Shown piece after piece: positions 33,470 to 42,822 of a DNA stretch of 64,000 nt. The stretch lies in NCBI RefSeq assembly GCF_018129025.1, contig NZ_JAAEDI010000026.1, forward strand, positions 25,432 through 89,431, written 5' to 3'. Position 1 is the first letter of the stretch. Each line of letters opens with the position of its first letter. The notes beneath the pieces are model-generated. The model searched no databases and was not told the origin of the DNA. It was given only the letters and a program-made list of their open reading frames with translations. The position numbers and the translations under genes were made by a program. Source of the DNA: Neoroseomonas terrae (GTDB lineage: Bacteria > Pseudomonadota > Alphaproteobacteria > Acetobacterales > Acetobacteraceae).

Positions 33470-34581
33470 TGGATCCGCTGTTCGACCCCGCCGATTTTCG
33501 TATTCCGTCCGGCGTCGCGCATGTCTGCGCGGCGGGCGAGACGCCGTTCCTGCGCCGCCATGATGCGGCGTTCATCGCCTATGCCGAAGACAAGTCCGGC
33601 GGCTCGCCGGGACGCACGCGGCAGGAGGCGAGGCTGGCCTCGGCCCGGGACCGCGCTGCGCGGCTGTTCGGCGTGGCGCCGGGCGATATCGGCTTCGTCT
33701 CCTCGGTCGCCGAGGGCGTGTCGATGGTGGTGGAAAGCATCGACTGGCGGGCGGGCGACGAGGTGCTGGTCGATCCGGACGAGTACCCTTCGGTCGCGGC
33801 GCCGCTCGCGCAGCGCGGCGTGACGCTGCGCTTCGCGCCGATGCTCGACCCGGCGGCCGTCATGGCGGCGGTCACGCCCCGGACGAGGATGATCGCGGTC
33901 AGCGCCGTGTCGTTCCTGACGGCGGTGCGGTACGACCTGCCGGCGTTGCGGCAGGCGGCGGACCAGGTGGGTGCGCTGCTCGTGGTGGACTTCACCCAAG
34001 GGGCGGGGTGGATGCCGATCCGGGCGGATGTCGCCGACTTCGCCTTCTCCTCCACCTACAAATGGGTGCTGGGCTGCACGGGCGTCGCCATCGGTTTCTG
34101 GAACCGCGCGCGGCAGCCGGACTGGGCGCCGGGCACGGCCGGGTGGCATTCCATCGCCTCGATGGGACGGCCGGACTGGTCGCAGCGGCCCGCGCTGCTG
34201 GCGGATGCGGGGCGGTTCACGCGCGGCAACCCGTCGCATCCAGGGCTGTATGTGCTGGATGGCGCGCTGGACTACCTCGACCGCTTCGGCGCGCCGGCGA
34301 TCCAGCAGCATGTGCAGGCGTTGACCGTCGCGATGCTCGGGCGGCTGGCGGAGGCGGGCATTGCCTCGACCACGCCGGCCGACCCGCGCCGGCATGGCGC
34401 GAGTGTCTGCGTGGCGTCGCCGCACGCCGCGGCGATCGTCGCCGGGATGGAGCGGCGGGGCGTGCTCGCCTGGAATGGGCGCGGCCGGGTGCGCGTGTCC
34501 TTCCATGGGTACAATGGCAGCGCCGACATGGCGCGCGCATCCGATGCGCTGATCGACGAATGGCGCGCCGCAACGACATAG
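33469..34581 (+). CDS. Class V aminotransferase-fold PLP enzyme
   Basis: A 370-residue PLP protein of aminotransferase class V. Lys198 in SSTYKW is the Schiff-base residue and Asp174 in VVDFTQGAG the pyridine-nitrogen ligand. The layout resembles isopenicillin-N-epimerase-like and kynureninase-like members rather than cysteine desulfurases, as no active-site Cys loop is seen. Substrate unknown. Position: translationally coupled to a DUF1028 gene and followed by a Zn alcohol dehydrogenase, so it may take part in amino-acid-derived catabolism. Confidence 0.85.
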   Translation: MDPLFDPADFRIPSGVAHVCAAGETPFLRRHDAAFIAYAEDKSGGSPGRTRQEARLASARDRAARLFGVAPGDIGFVSSVAEGVSMVVESIDWRAGDEVLVDPDEYPSVAAPLAQRGVTLRFAPMLDPAAVMAAVTPRTRMIAVSAVSFLTAVRYDLPALRQAADQVGALLVVDFTQGAGWMPIRADVADFAFSSTYKWVLGCTGVAIGFWNRARQPDWAPGTAGWHSIASMGRPDWSQRPALLADAGRFTRGNPSHPGLYVLDGALDYLDRFGAPAIQQHVQALTVAMLGRLAEAGIASTTPADPRRHGASVCVASPHAAAIVAGMERRGVLAWNGRGRVRVSFHGYNGSADMARASDALIDEWRAATT

Positions 34582-34596
34582 GAGGACAACGACACC

Positions 34597-35733
34597 ATGC
34601 GCATGAAGGCCGCGATCCTGTTCGAGCAGGGGCTTCCGCGCCCCTACAGCGACTCCCGCCCGATGGTGGTGGAGGAGGTGGAGCTCGACCCGCCCGGGCC
34701 GGGCGAGTTGCTGATCGAGGTCGCGGCGGCGGGCCTCTGCCATTCCGATCTGTCGACCATCGAGAACCAGCGGCCGCGGCCGCTGCCGATCGTCATCGGC
34801 CATGAAGGCGCGGGGATCGTGCGCGAGGTCGGCCCTGGGATCACGGATCTCAAGCCGGGCGACCACGTCGTCACGGTCTTCGCACCGTCCTGCGGCAATT
34901 GCCGGTACTGCGTACGCGGGCGGCCGAACATCTGCCCGACCGGGAACTCCTTTCGCGCGGCGGGTCAGCTCCCGACCGGCACGCGCCGGCTGAAGCGGCT
35001 GGACGGCACGCCGATCAACCACAATTCGGGCCTGTCGCTCTACGCGCAGTTTGCCGCCGTGGCACGGCGTTCGGCCGTGAAGATCGAGAAGGACATTCCG
35101 CTGGACGACGCCGCGATCTTCGGCTGCGCGGTGATGACCGGGGCAGGGGCCGTGCTGAACACCGCCGGCATCCAGGCGGGCGAGGCCGTCGCCGTGGTCG
35201 GCCTCGGCGGCGTCGGGATGAATGCGCTGTTCGGTGCCGTTGCGGCGGGGGCGGAGCGTATCATCGCCATCGACACCAATCCGCAGAAGCTGGAACTCGC
35301 GAGGCAATGGGGCGCGACGGACGTCTTCCTCGCCGGCAACGATGATTGCGCGGCGCAGGTGCGGGAGGCGACGGATGGCGGCGTCGACACCGTGGTGGAG
35401 ACGGCGGGCTCGATCCCGGCGATGCAGCTTGCCATCGCCATCACCGCGCGCGGGGGCGAGACGATCAGCGCCGGCCTGCCGAATGTGAAGGGGCAGGTGT
35501 CGTATTTCCATGCCGCGCTGGTCAGCGAGGAACGGTCGATCCGCGGTTCCTACATGGGGTCCTGCGTGCCGGAGCGCGACCTGCCGCGGCTGCTCGGCCT
35601 GTATCGACGCGGCAAGCTGCCGGTGGACAAGCTGAAGACCAGCCACATCACCTTCGACCAGATCAATGAGGGCTTCGACCTGCTCTCGGATGGCGCGGTG
35701 CTGCGCCAGATGCTGCGGCCGAACGCGGCATGA
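34597..35733 (+). CDS. Zinc-dependent alcohol dehydrogenase (MDR family)
   Basis: A 378-residue medium-chain dehydrogenase. Catalytic zinc ligands: Cys48 (GLCHSD), His69-Glu70 (GHEGAG) and a later Cys (IFGCAVMTGAGAV). Structural zinc: Cys99, Cys102, Cys105, Cys113. The coenzyme motif GLGGVG follows at about residue 205. The pattern is that of class III-like/aryl-alcohol dehydrogenases. GGAGGAC precedes the ATG. The stop overlaps the next gene at ATGA, so it probably acts with the 3-hydroxyacyl-CoA dehydrogenase downstream. Confidence 0.92.
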   Translation: MRMKAAILFEQGLPRPYSDSRPMVVEEVELDPPGPGELLIEVAAAGLCHSDLSTIENQRPRPLPIVIGHEGAGIVREVGPGITDLKPGDHVVTVFAPSCGNCRYCVRGRPNICPTGNSFRAAGQLPTGTRRLKRLDGTPINHNSGLSLYAQFAAVARRSAVKIEKDIPLDDAAIFGCAVMTGAGAVLNTAGIQAGEAVAVVGLGGVGMNALFGAVAAGAERIIAIDTNPQKLELARQWGATDVFLAGNDDCAAQVREATDGGVDTVVETAGSIPAMQLAIAITARGGETISAGLPNVKGQVSYFHAALVSEERSIRGSYMGSCVPERDLPRLLGLYRRGKLPVDKLKTSHITFDQINEGFDLLSDGAVLRQMLRPNAA

Positions 35734-36656
35734 GTACGATGCACCGCCATGCCGTGATCATCGGCATGGGCCTGATGGGCTGCGATATCGCGGCGATCTT
35801 CCTGGCCGGCGGATGGCGCGTCACGGCGGTCGAGCCGAACGAGGCGCATTGGCCGGCTGCGACCGCGCGGGTGCAATCGTCCATCGGCCAGTTGGATGGT
35901 GACCCGGCTCTCGCCGCGCATCTGGCACTGATGGCAGCGGCCGATGCGCCGGACTACGGTTCGGCCGAGATCGTGGTCGAGGCGATCCCGGAAAAGCTCG
36001 CGCTGAAGCAGGCGTTGTTCGCGCAACTCGACACGGTGGTCCCGGCCGGCGTGCCGGTGGTGTCGAACGCCTCGGGCTATCGCATCACGGACATTGCCGG
36101 CCACATCGCGACGCGGGCCCGCTGCGCCAATCTGCACTTCTTCCTGCCGGCGCATCTCGTGCCCGGTGTGGAGGTCGTTCAGGGCGAGCATACCGACCCC
36201 GCCATCTGCGATGCCGTCGCATCGATCATGGACGGGCTTGGGCGAAAGACGATCCGGGTCGCGCGCGATGTGCCGGGCTTTCTCGCCAACCGCATCCAAC
36301 ATGCGCTGATGCGGGAAGCGTTCTCTGTCATCGACCAGGGGCTGGCGAGCGCCGAGGATGTGGATCGCGCCGTGCGCTACTGCTTCGGCTTCCGCTACCT
36401 GGCGGCCGGGCCGATCACGCAGAAGGAGCTGGCGGGGCTGGAGACGCAGCTCGAGGCGGGGCGGACCATTTATCCGTCGCTCTGCAACAGCCCCGATCCG
36501 AGCCCGACCCTTGCGCGGCTGGTGGCGGAGAACCGGCTTGGCCCCAAGACCGGCCGCGGCTTTCGCGACTGGCCACCCGAGGTGACGGCCAGGGAGCGGG
36601 CGCGGTATGAACGCGCGCTGCTCGCCGCCGTGCGCATCCTGCGCGAAGAGGATTGA
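35730..36656 (+). CDS. 3-hydroxyacyl-CoA dehydrogenase family protein
   Basis: A 308-residue NAD-dependent dehydrogenase. The Rossmann motif GMGLMG is at residues 12-17, the SNASGY block supplies the catalytic Ser/Asn region, and LHFFLPAHLVPGVEVV contains the catalytic His and Glu. A single-domain size with the C-terminal helical domain is typical for L-3-hydroxybutyryl-CoA dehydrogenase or lambda-crystallin-like enzymes. A substrate that is not a CoA ester (such as a hydroxyacid or carnitine) is possible, since NLHFF-P-A-H-L-V-P variations occur in that group. Confidence 0.86.
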   Translation: MSTMHRHAVIIGMGLMGCDIAAIFLAGGWRVTAVEPNEAHWPAATARVQSSIGQLDGDPALAAHLALMAAADAPDYGSAEIVVEAIPEKLALKQALFAQLDTVVPAGVPVVSNASGYRITDIAGHIATRARCANLHFFLPAHLVPGVEVVQGEHTDPAICDAVASIMDGLGRKTIRVARDVPGFLANRIQHALMREAFSVIDQGLASAEDVDRAVRYCFGFRYLAAGPITQKELAGLETQLEAGRTIYPSLCNSPDPSPTLARLVAENRLGPKTGRGFRDWPPEVTARERARYERALLAAVRILREED

Positions 36657-36707
36657 CGCGCCGGGGCCGCCGCTTCCACCGTTCCCCTCGCAAGGGAGGA
36701 ACAGACC

Positions 36708-37412
36708 ATGGCGGACCCGGTTCCGTTCCGGCCGGTCGCGGCGGGCTCGCAGCCGCCGCTCGACCTGCCGAGCTATCGCAGCACGGCGAAGCGGCACCCC
36801 GATGCCGCGCCGATCCGCATTCCGACCACGCTGACGGAAGCGACCGCGCCGCGCTTCGCCACGCCCTGGTACGCGCCGCATGCGGATCTGTCGGTGGTGG
36901 ACGGCAAGACCGCGATGGGTGAGCGGATCATCGTCGCCGGCCGCGTCACCGACGAGAATGGCCGTCCGGTGCGCCGCGCCATGGTCGAGGTCTGGCAGGC
37001 CAATGCCTCGGGCCGCTACCACCATGCGCGGGATCAGCACGACGCGCCGCTCGATCCGAACTTCCTCGGCCGTGGCCGCGTTTTCACCGATGATGGGGGG
37101 CGGTATCGCTTCACCACCATCCGGCCGGGCGCCTATCCGTGGCGCAATCCCGGGCCGGGCTGGCGGCCGCAGCACATTCATTTCGGGCTGCACGGCAACG
37201 GCTTCGCGCAGCGGCTGATCACGCAGATGTATTTTCCGGGCGACCCGCTGCTTGGCTTCGATGCCGTGTTCCAGGGCGGTGGCGATCCGGCGGCGCGCGA
37301 TCGCCTGGTCGCCGTGCTGGACCCCGATCTGATGGAGCCGGATTGGGCCCTTGGCTACCGCTTCGACATCGTGCTGCGCGGCCGCGCCGCCACGCCCTTC
37401 GAGAATGCCTGA
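36708..37412 (+). CDS. pcaH: Protocatechuate 3,4-dioxygenase, beta subunit
   Basis: A 234-residue intradiol dioxygenase subunit that carries the non-heme Fe(III). The ligands are Tyr104 (GRYHH), Tyr143 (GAYPW), His156 and His158 (QHIHFG); their spacing of 39, 13 and 2 residues equals that of the characterised Pseudomonas enzyme. It cleaves protocatechuate between the two hydroxyls, giving beta-carboxy-cis,cis-muconate. A good Shine-Dalgarno (AAGGGAGGAACA) precedes the ATG. PcaG follows directly. No pcaB, pcaC, pcaD or pcaQ gene is nearby, so later steps must be encoded elsewhere. Confidence 0.95.
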   Translation: MADPVPFRPVAAGSQPPLDLPSYRSTAKRHPDAAPIRIPTTLTEATAPRFATPWYAPHADLSVVDGKTAMGERIIVAGRVTDENGRPVRRAMVEVWQANASGRYHHARDQHDAPLDPNFLGRGRVFTDDGGRYRFTTIRPGAYPWRNPGPGWRPQHIHFGLHGNGFAQRLITQMYFPGDPLLGFDAVFQGGGDPAARDRLVAVLDPDLMEPDWALGYRFDIVLRGRAATPFENA

Positions 37413-37413
37413 G

Positions 37414-37953
37414 ATGACCGACGCGACCGCGAGCCAGACCGCCGGCCCCTACTGGCACATGATCGACTTCCCGGCATGGGCGGATCTGCTGCGCGCGGAT
37501 GGGCCGAATGCTGGCGCGGCCGGTGAGCGCATCACCCTGACCGGGCGCATCACCGACGGGGAGGGGGCGGTGGTGCCCGATGCGATGGTCGAGATCTGGC
37601 AGGCCGATCCGGAGGGCCGCTACGATTCCGACTTTCACGGCTTCGGCCGCTGCGCGACCGATGGCGATGGCGTCTATCGCTTCGTCACCCTGAAGCCCGG
37701 CGCGGTGGCAGGGCCGGGCAACAGTACCCAGGCGCCGCATGTCGTGATCGCGATCTTCGCCCGGGGATTGATGGCGGGTGTGACAACGCGCGCCTATTTC
37801 GCCGGCGATGCGCTGCTTGAGGAGGATCCGATCCTGGCCCTCGTGCCCGCCGCACGGCGCGGCACGATGGTCGCGCGGGCCGAGGCCGGTGGCATCTGGC
37901 GGCTCGATATCCGCCTGCAGGGTGAGGGCGAGACCGTCTTCCTGGCGGCCTGA
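37414..37953 (+). CDS. pcaG: Protocatechuate 3,4-dioxygenase, alpha subunit
   Basis: A 179-residue subunit (slightly shorter than usual) that forms the dioxygenase with PcaH. SQTAGPYWHM near the N-terminus and VEIWQADPEGRYDS are diagnostic; the iron ligands themselves are not all conserved, as expected for alpha. The ATG at 37414 lies one base after the pcaH stop; an ATG three codons earlier would overlap pcaH. Paired order pcaHG is the usual one. Confidence 0.94.
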   Translation: MTDATASQTAGPYWHMIDFPAWADLLRADGPNAGAAGERITLTGRITDGEGAVVPDAMVEIWQADPEGRYDSDFHGFGRCATDGDGVYRFVTLKPGAVAGPGNSTQAPHVVIAIFARGLMAGVTTRAYFAGDALLEEDPILALVPAARRGTMVARAEAGGIWRLDIRLQGEGETVFLAA

Positions 37954-38147
37954 ACGCGCTGCAACGCAGCACGAATCAACAGATTGCCGAGGACTTCGCC
38001 TTGGGGCAAGGTCGCTGCCAAGCCGTTCAACGGCAGGGAGTGACGAACAGGAATGTCCATCGCGCTCGCGCGGCAGCCATCGCGCCGTCGCAGCCTGATC
38101 CATCGGCATGATGCCGTCGCGCAACCGTCCGGACGGAGGCAGCGCGG

Positions 38148-39941
38148 ATGAAATCGACCGACATCAAAGACCCCGACTACTTTCACAAGGTCGTCGACTG
38201 CCAATGGGCCTGCCCGGCCCATACGCCCGTGCCGGAATACATCCGGATGATCGCGGCGGGCCGTTACGCGGATGCGTACATGGTCAATTGGCAGTCGAAC
38301 GTCTTTCCCGGCATTCTCGGCCGCACCTGCGACCGGCCCTGCGAACCCGCCTGCCGTCGCGGACGAGTCGAGGAACAGCCCGTCGCGATCTGCCGCCTGA
38401 AGCGCGTCGCCGCCGACAACAAGGGCGATGTCTCGGCGCGGATGCCGGTCATTCCCGATCAGCGCAATGGCAAGCGCGTCGCCTGCATCGGCGCCGGGCC
38501 GGCGAGCCTGACCGTCGCGCGGGACCTCGCGCCGCTCGGCTATGAAATCCATGTCTTCGACGGCGCCGCGAAGGCCGGCGGCTTCATCCGCCAGCAGATC
38601 CCGCGCTTCCGCCTGCCGGAGGAAGTAATCGACGAGGAATGCGGCTACATCCTCGATCGCGGCGGCGTCGTCAGCCACATGAACCGGCGGGTGGACAGCC
38701 TGAAGGGGCTGCTCGCGGAAGGCTACGACGCGGTCTTCGTCGGGTCGGGCGCACCACGCGGGCGTGAACTGGACGTGCCGGGACGCGCCGAGGCCGCGGG
38801 GAACATCCATCTCGGCATCGACTGGCTGGCCTCCGTGTCCTTCGGGCATGTGACGTCGATCGGCAAGCGCGTGATCGTGCTGGGTGGCGGCAATACGGCG
38901 ATGGATTGCTGTCGCTCCGCGAGGCGGCTGGGCGGCGAGGATGTGAAGGTCGTCGTCCGCTCCGGTTTCGAGGAGATGAAGGCCTCGCCATGGGAGAAGG
39001 AGGACGCGATGCATGAAGGCATCCCGATCCTCAACTTCCTGGTCCCGAAGGAAGTCCTGCATGAGGGCGGTCGCCTGACGGGCATGGTCTTCGAGAAGGT
39101 CGCCGCGCAATACGACGAGAAGGGCCGTCGTTCGCTGAAGCCGACCGGGGAGCCCGACGTCACCATTGAATGCGACGACGTGCTTGTCGCGATCGGGCAG
39201 GAGAACGCCTTTCCCTGGATTGAGCGCGACGCCGGCGTCGAATTCGATCGCTGGGGTCTGCCGAAGCTGCATGAGGCGTCGCTGCAATCGACGCTGCCGC
39301 AGGTGTTCTTCGGCGGCGATGCGGCCTTCGGCCCGAAGAACATCATCTGGGCCGTGGCGCACGGGCATGACGCGGCGGTCTCGATTGACCTGTTCTGCCG
39401 CGGCGAGGATGTGACTCAGCGCCCCGCCCCCGAGACGCTGATCGCCAGCCAAAAGATGGGCATCCACGAATGGGCCTATGACAACGAGGTCTCGCTCGAC
39501 CTGCGCTTCAAGGTGCCGCATCTGCCGCCGGAGAAGTCGCTACGCGACATCACGGCCGAGGTCGAGCTCGGCTTCGACCGGGAGATGGCCTATCTCGAAA
39601 CGCAGCGCTGCCTGAACTGCGACGTGCAGACGGTGTTCTCCGCGAAGCTCTGCATCGAATGCGATGCGTGCGTCGATATCTGCCCGACCGACTGCATCAC
39701 CTTCACCGAGAATGGCGAGGAGGAGGATCTCCGCACGCGCCTCAAGGCGCCGGCGGTGAACACCTATCAGGAACTCTATGTGCAGGATGGGTTGAAGACC
39801 GGCCGCGTCATGGTCAAGGACGAGGATGTCTGCCTGCATTGCGGCATGTGCGCCGAGCGCTGCCCGACCGGCGCCTGGGACATGCAGAAGTTCCTGCTCG
39901 AGACCGCGAAGCCGAAGGCGCACGCATGCCACAGGGTCTGA
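38148..39941 (+). CDS. FAD/iron-sulfur oxidoreductase, KorC-like (GltD type with ferredoxin domains)
   Basis: A 597-residue flavoprotein. The Cys-rich N-terminal domain (CQWACPAHTPVPEY, CDRPCEPACRRG) is that of glutamate-synthase small-chain proteins and binds [4Fe-4S]. Two Rossmann units follow: IGAGPASL for FAD and LGGGNTAMD for NAD(P). The C-terminus has two further [4Fe-4S] motifs (CIECDACVDICPTDCI, CLHCGMCAERCPTG). In aromatic-degrading bacteria such a subunit, named KorC, passes electrons between NAD(P)H and the ferredoxin used by a 2-oxoacid oxidoreductase. Here it directly precedes and slightly overlaps korA, so that role is well supported. Confidence 0.9.
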   Translation: MKSTDIKDPDYFHKVVDCQWACPAHTPVPEYIRMIAAGRYADAYMVNWQSNVFPGILGRTCDRPCEPACRRGRVEEQPVAICRLKRVAADNKGDVSARMPVIPDQRNGKRVACIGAGPASLTVARDLAPLGYEIHVFDGAAKAGGFIRQQIPRFRLPEEVIDEECGYILDRGGVVSHMNRRVDSLKGLLAEGYDAVFVGSGAPRGRELDVPGRAEAAGNIHLGIDWLASVSFGHVTSIGKRVIVLGGGNTAMDCCRSARRLGGEDVKVVVRSGFEEMKASPWEKEDAMHEGIPILNFLVPKEVLHEGGRLTGMVFEKVAAQYDEKGRRSLKPTGEPDVTIECDDVLVAIGQENAFPWIERDAGVEFDRWGLPKLHEASLQSTLPQVFFGGDAAFGPKNIIWAVAHGHDAAVSIDLFCRGEDVTQRPAPETLIASQKMGIHEWAYDNEVSLDLRFKVPHLPPEKSLRDITAEVELGFDREMAYLETQRCLNCDVQTVFSAKLCIECDACVDICPTDCITFTENGEEEDLRTRLKAPAVNTYQELYVQDGLKTGRVMVKDEDVCLHCGMCAERCPTGAWDMQKFLLETAKPKAHACHRV

Positions 39942-41767
39942 CCGCGACGAACGACTTCGTCGTCAAATTCGCGAACGTCAACGGCTCGGGCTCCGCCTCC
40001 GCCAACGGCCTGTTCGCGAAATCCATCCTGCGGATGGGCGTGCCCATAGCATCGCGCAATATCTTCCCCTCCAACATCCAGGGCCTGCCGACCTGGTTCG
40101 AGGTGCGCGTCTCCGAGGCCGGCCATATGGGCCGTCGCGGTGGCGTGGACATGATGGTTGCGATGAACCCGCAGACCTGGGACCGCGACGTCGCCGAGAT
40201 CGAACCCGGTGGCTACCTGTTCTATGATTCGACGCGGCCGATGCCGAAGTCGAAGTTCCGCGACGACATCAACGTCATCGGCGTGCCGCTGACGGAGATC
40301 ACCAACAACGCCTATTCCGATCCGCGGCAGCGGCAGCTGTTCAAGAACATCGTCTATCTCGGCGCGCTATCGGCACTGCTCGACATGGATGTGGAGGCGG
40401 TGAAGGCGTCCATCGCCGCCCAGTTCAAGGGGAAGGAGAAGCTGGTCCCGGCGAATTTCGCCGCGCTGGAGATGGGGCGCGAGTGGGCACAGGCGAACCT
40501 AGCCTGCCCGATCGGGCTGCGGTTGAAGGCCGCCGACAAGGTGGGCGATCGCATCTTCATCGACGGCAACGGGGCGGCGGGGCTCGGCGCGGTCTATGGC
40601 GGGGCGACGGTCTGCGCCTGGTATCCGATCACGCCATCCACGTCGCTGGCGGAGGCCTTCGAGAAGTATTGCACGCGGCTGCGCAAGGACCCGGAGACCG
40701 GGGCGAAACGCTACGCCATCGTGCAGGCCGAGGATGAACTCGCCTCAATCGGCATGGTGATCGGCGCGGCCTGGAACGGCGCGCGGGCTTTCACCGCGAC
40801 CTCCGGCCCCGGCGTGTCGCTGATGCAGGAATTCCTCGGGCTGGCGTATTTCGCCGAAATCCCGGCGGTGTTGTTCGATGTGCAGCGTGCAGGACCGTCG
40901 ACAGGCATGCCGACGCGCACGCAGCAATCGGACCTGCTCTCGGCCGCCTATGCCAGCCATGGCGACACCAAGCACGTCATGCTTCTGCCGCAGGACCCGA
41001 ATGAGTGCTTCGAGTTTGGCGCGGATGCCTTCGACCTCGCGGACCGGCTGCAGACGCCGATCTTCGTCATGCTCGACCTCGACATCGGCATGAATGACTG
41101 GCTGTGTGAGCCGTTCGCGTGGGACCCGGCGCGAAAGATGGACCGTGGCAAGGTGCTGGACGAGGCTGGGCTGGATGCGGCGAAGAATTTCGGTCGCTAC
41201 CTGGATGTGGATGGGGACGGCATTCCGTACCGCACCTGGCCGGGCACGCATCCGGAGAAAGGGGCGTTCTTCACGCGCGGCACGTCCCGCGACCGCTACG
41301 CGCGCTACACCGAGGAAGGCGCGCCTTACGTCGACAACATGCAGCGGCTGCTGAAGAAGTTCCATACCGCGCGATCCGTCGTGCCGCGCCCCGTGACGCG
41401 CATGGCAAAGGAGAAGGCGCGCGACGGCGTCATCTACTATGGCTCGACCTCCGCCGCGATGTCGGAGGCGCTGGCCGCTCTGGAGGCGCAGGGCGTACAT
41501 CTCGACGCCATGCGCATCCGCGCCTTCCCGTTCCACGACGATGTCGCGGCCTTCGTCGCTGCGCATGACCGCGTCTTCGTCGTCGAGCAGAACCGCGATG
41601 CCCAGCTTCGCACGCTGCTGATCAACGAGGAATCCATCGACCCGGCGAAGCTGATTCCCGTGTTGCACTATGACGGCACGCCGATCACGGCGCGCTTCAT
41701 CCAATCCGCCGTCGCCGATCGCGCGTCGTCGGCCAATGTCCTGCCGTTCCGCAAGGCCACGCCATGA
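39926..41767 (+). CDS. korA: 2-oxoacid:ferredoxin oxidoreductase, fused gamma-alpha subunit
   Basis: A 613-residue subunit. The first part, about residues 1-200, is the gamma domain (NVNGSGSASANGLFAKSILRMG); the rest is the alpha domain with WYPITPSTSLAEAF and GPGVSLMQEF, both typical of 2-oxoacid oxidoreductases. With the next gene it oxidatively decarboxylates a 2-oxoacid (2-oxoglutarate or an aromatic/branched analogue) to acyl-CoA and reduces ferredoxin or the KorC-like partner. The ATG overlaps 16 bases with the upstream gene. Aerobic Acetobacteraceae do carry such enzymes. Confidence 0.92.
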   Translation: MPQGLTATNDFVVKFANVNGSGSASANGLFAKSILRMGVPIASRNIFPSNIQGLPTWFEVRVSEAGHMGRRGGVDMMVAMNPQTWDRDVAEIEPGGYLFYDSTRPMPKSKFRDDINVIGVPLTEITNNAYSDPRQRQLFKNIVYLGALSALLDMDVEAVKASIAAQFKGKEKLVPANFAALEMGREWAQANLACPIGLRLKAADKVGDRIFIDGNGAAGLGAVYGGATVCAWYPITPSTSLAEAFEKYCTRLRKDPETGAKRYAIVQAEDELASIGMVIGAAWNGARAFTATSGPGVSLMQEFLGLAYFAEIPAVLFDVQRAGPSTGMPTRTQQSDLLSAAYASHGDTKHVMLLPQDPNECFEFGADAFDLADRLQTPIFVMLDLDIGMNDWLCEPFAWDPARKMDRGKVLDEAGLDAAKNFGRYLDVDGDGIPYRTWPGTHPEKGAFFTRGTSRDRYARYTEEGAPYVDNMQRLLKKFHTARSVVPRPVTRMAKEKARDGVIYYGSTSAAMSEALAALEAQGVHLDAMRIRAFPFHDDVAAFVAAHDRVFVVEQNRDAQLRTLLINEESIDPAKLIPVLHYDGTPITARFIQSAVADRASSANVLPFRKATP

Positions 41768-42822
41768 CCTTCCTGCCGAAGCCGAAGCTGCATCACCCGA
41801 AGCTGCCGACCAATTCAGTCGGGCTGACGCGGCGCGACTATGAGGGGTCGATCAGCACGCTCTGCGCCGGCTGCGGTCATGATTCGATCAGCGCCGCGAT
41901 CATCCAGGCCTGCTTCAACCTGGCGATCCCGCCGCACCGCATCGCCAAGCTGTCGGGCATCGGCTGCTCGTCCAAGACGCCGACCTACTTCCTAGGCGCC
42001 GCACATGGGTTCAACTCGGTGCATGGGCGTATGCCCTCTGTGCTGACCGGGGCGTATCTGGCCAATCGCGACCTGATCTATCTCGGCGTGTCGGGGGATG
42101 GCGACAGCGCCTCGATCGGCTTCGGGCAATTCGCGCATTCCATCCGGCGCGGCGTGAACATGACCTACATCGTCGAGAACAACGGGGTGTACGGGCTGAC
42201 CAAGGGGCAGTTCTCCGCGACCTCGGACAAGGGGTCGGTCGCGAAGAAGGGTGCGGTCAACACCGACCAGCCGATCGACCTCGCCGCCATCGCGGTGCAA
42301 CTGGGTGCGACCTTCGTCGCGCGGTCCTTCTCCGGCGACAAGGACCAGCTCGTGCCGCTGATCGAGGCCGCGCTGATGCATCAGGGCGCGGCGTTCATCG
42401 ACGTCCTCAGCCCCTGCGTCGCCTTCAACAACCATCCCGGCAGCACGAAATCCTACGACTATGTCCGTGAGCACAATGACGCGCTGAACCGCCTAGACGT
42501 GATGGTGCCGCGGCAGGAGATCATCGCCTCCTACGCGCCCGGTTCGCTGACGGAGGTCGTGCAGCATGACGGCTCGATCCTGCGCCTTCGCAAGCTGCAT
42601 GATGGCCACGACCCGACCGACCAGGCATCGGCACTGCACGCGCTGATGGCGGGCAAGGCGGCGGGGGAGATCGTCACCGGCCTGATCTATGTCGATCCGG
42701 AGCCTGGCGCGCTGCACGAGAGCCTCGGTACCGTCGCGGCGCCGCTGAACGGTCTTGGCGACGACGATCTTTGCCCGGGGGTGGCGGCGCTGGACAAGAT
42801 CAACGCCTCGCTCCGGTCGTGA
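41764..42822 (+). CDS. korB: 2-oxoacid:ferredoxin oxidoreductase, beta subunit
   Basis: A 352-residue ThDP-binding subunit. CAGCGHDSI contains two of the [4Fe-4S] cysteines, IGCSSKTPTYFLG carries another, and GVSGDGDSASIG is the ThDP/Mg motif. It overlaps korA at ATGA. The C-terminal region continues with IASYAPGSLTEV, typical of this subunit. Operon: KorC-like, KorA, KorB, then a PLP lyase-type enzyme, all coupled by start/stop overlaps. Confidence 0.93.
   Translation: MTFLPKPKLHHPKLPTNSVGLTRRDYEGSISTLCAGCGHDSISAAIIQACFNLAIPPHRIAKLSGIGCSSKTPTYFLGAAHGFNSVHGRMPSVLTGAYLANRDLIYLGVSGDGDSASIGFGQFAHSIRRGVNMTYIVENNGVYGLTKGQFSATSDKGSVAKKGAVNTDQPIDLAAIAVQLGATFVARSFSGDKDQLVPLIEAALMHQGAAFIDVLSPCVAFNNHPGSTKSYDYVREHNDALNRLDVMVPRQEIIASYAPGSLTEVVQHDGSILRLRKLHDGHDPTDQASALHALMAGKAAGEIVTGLIYVDPEPGALHESLGTVAAPLNGLGDDDLCPGVAALDKINASLRS

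Noticed and set aside
37959..37969. A second PhaR-like site (CTGCAACGCAG) before the KorC-like gene
   Set aside because: It matches only the short CTGCN3GCAG core, which is expected to occur by chance a few times in this window, and it is nearly 180 bases from the gene.
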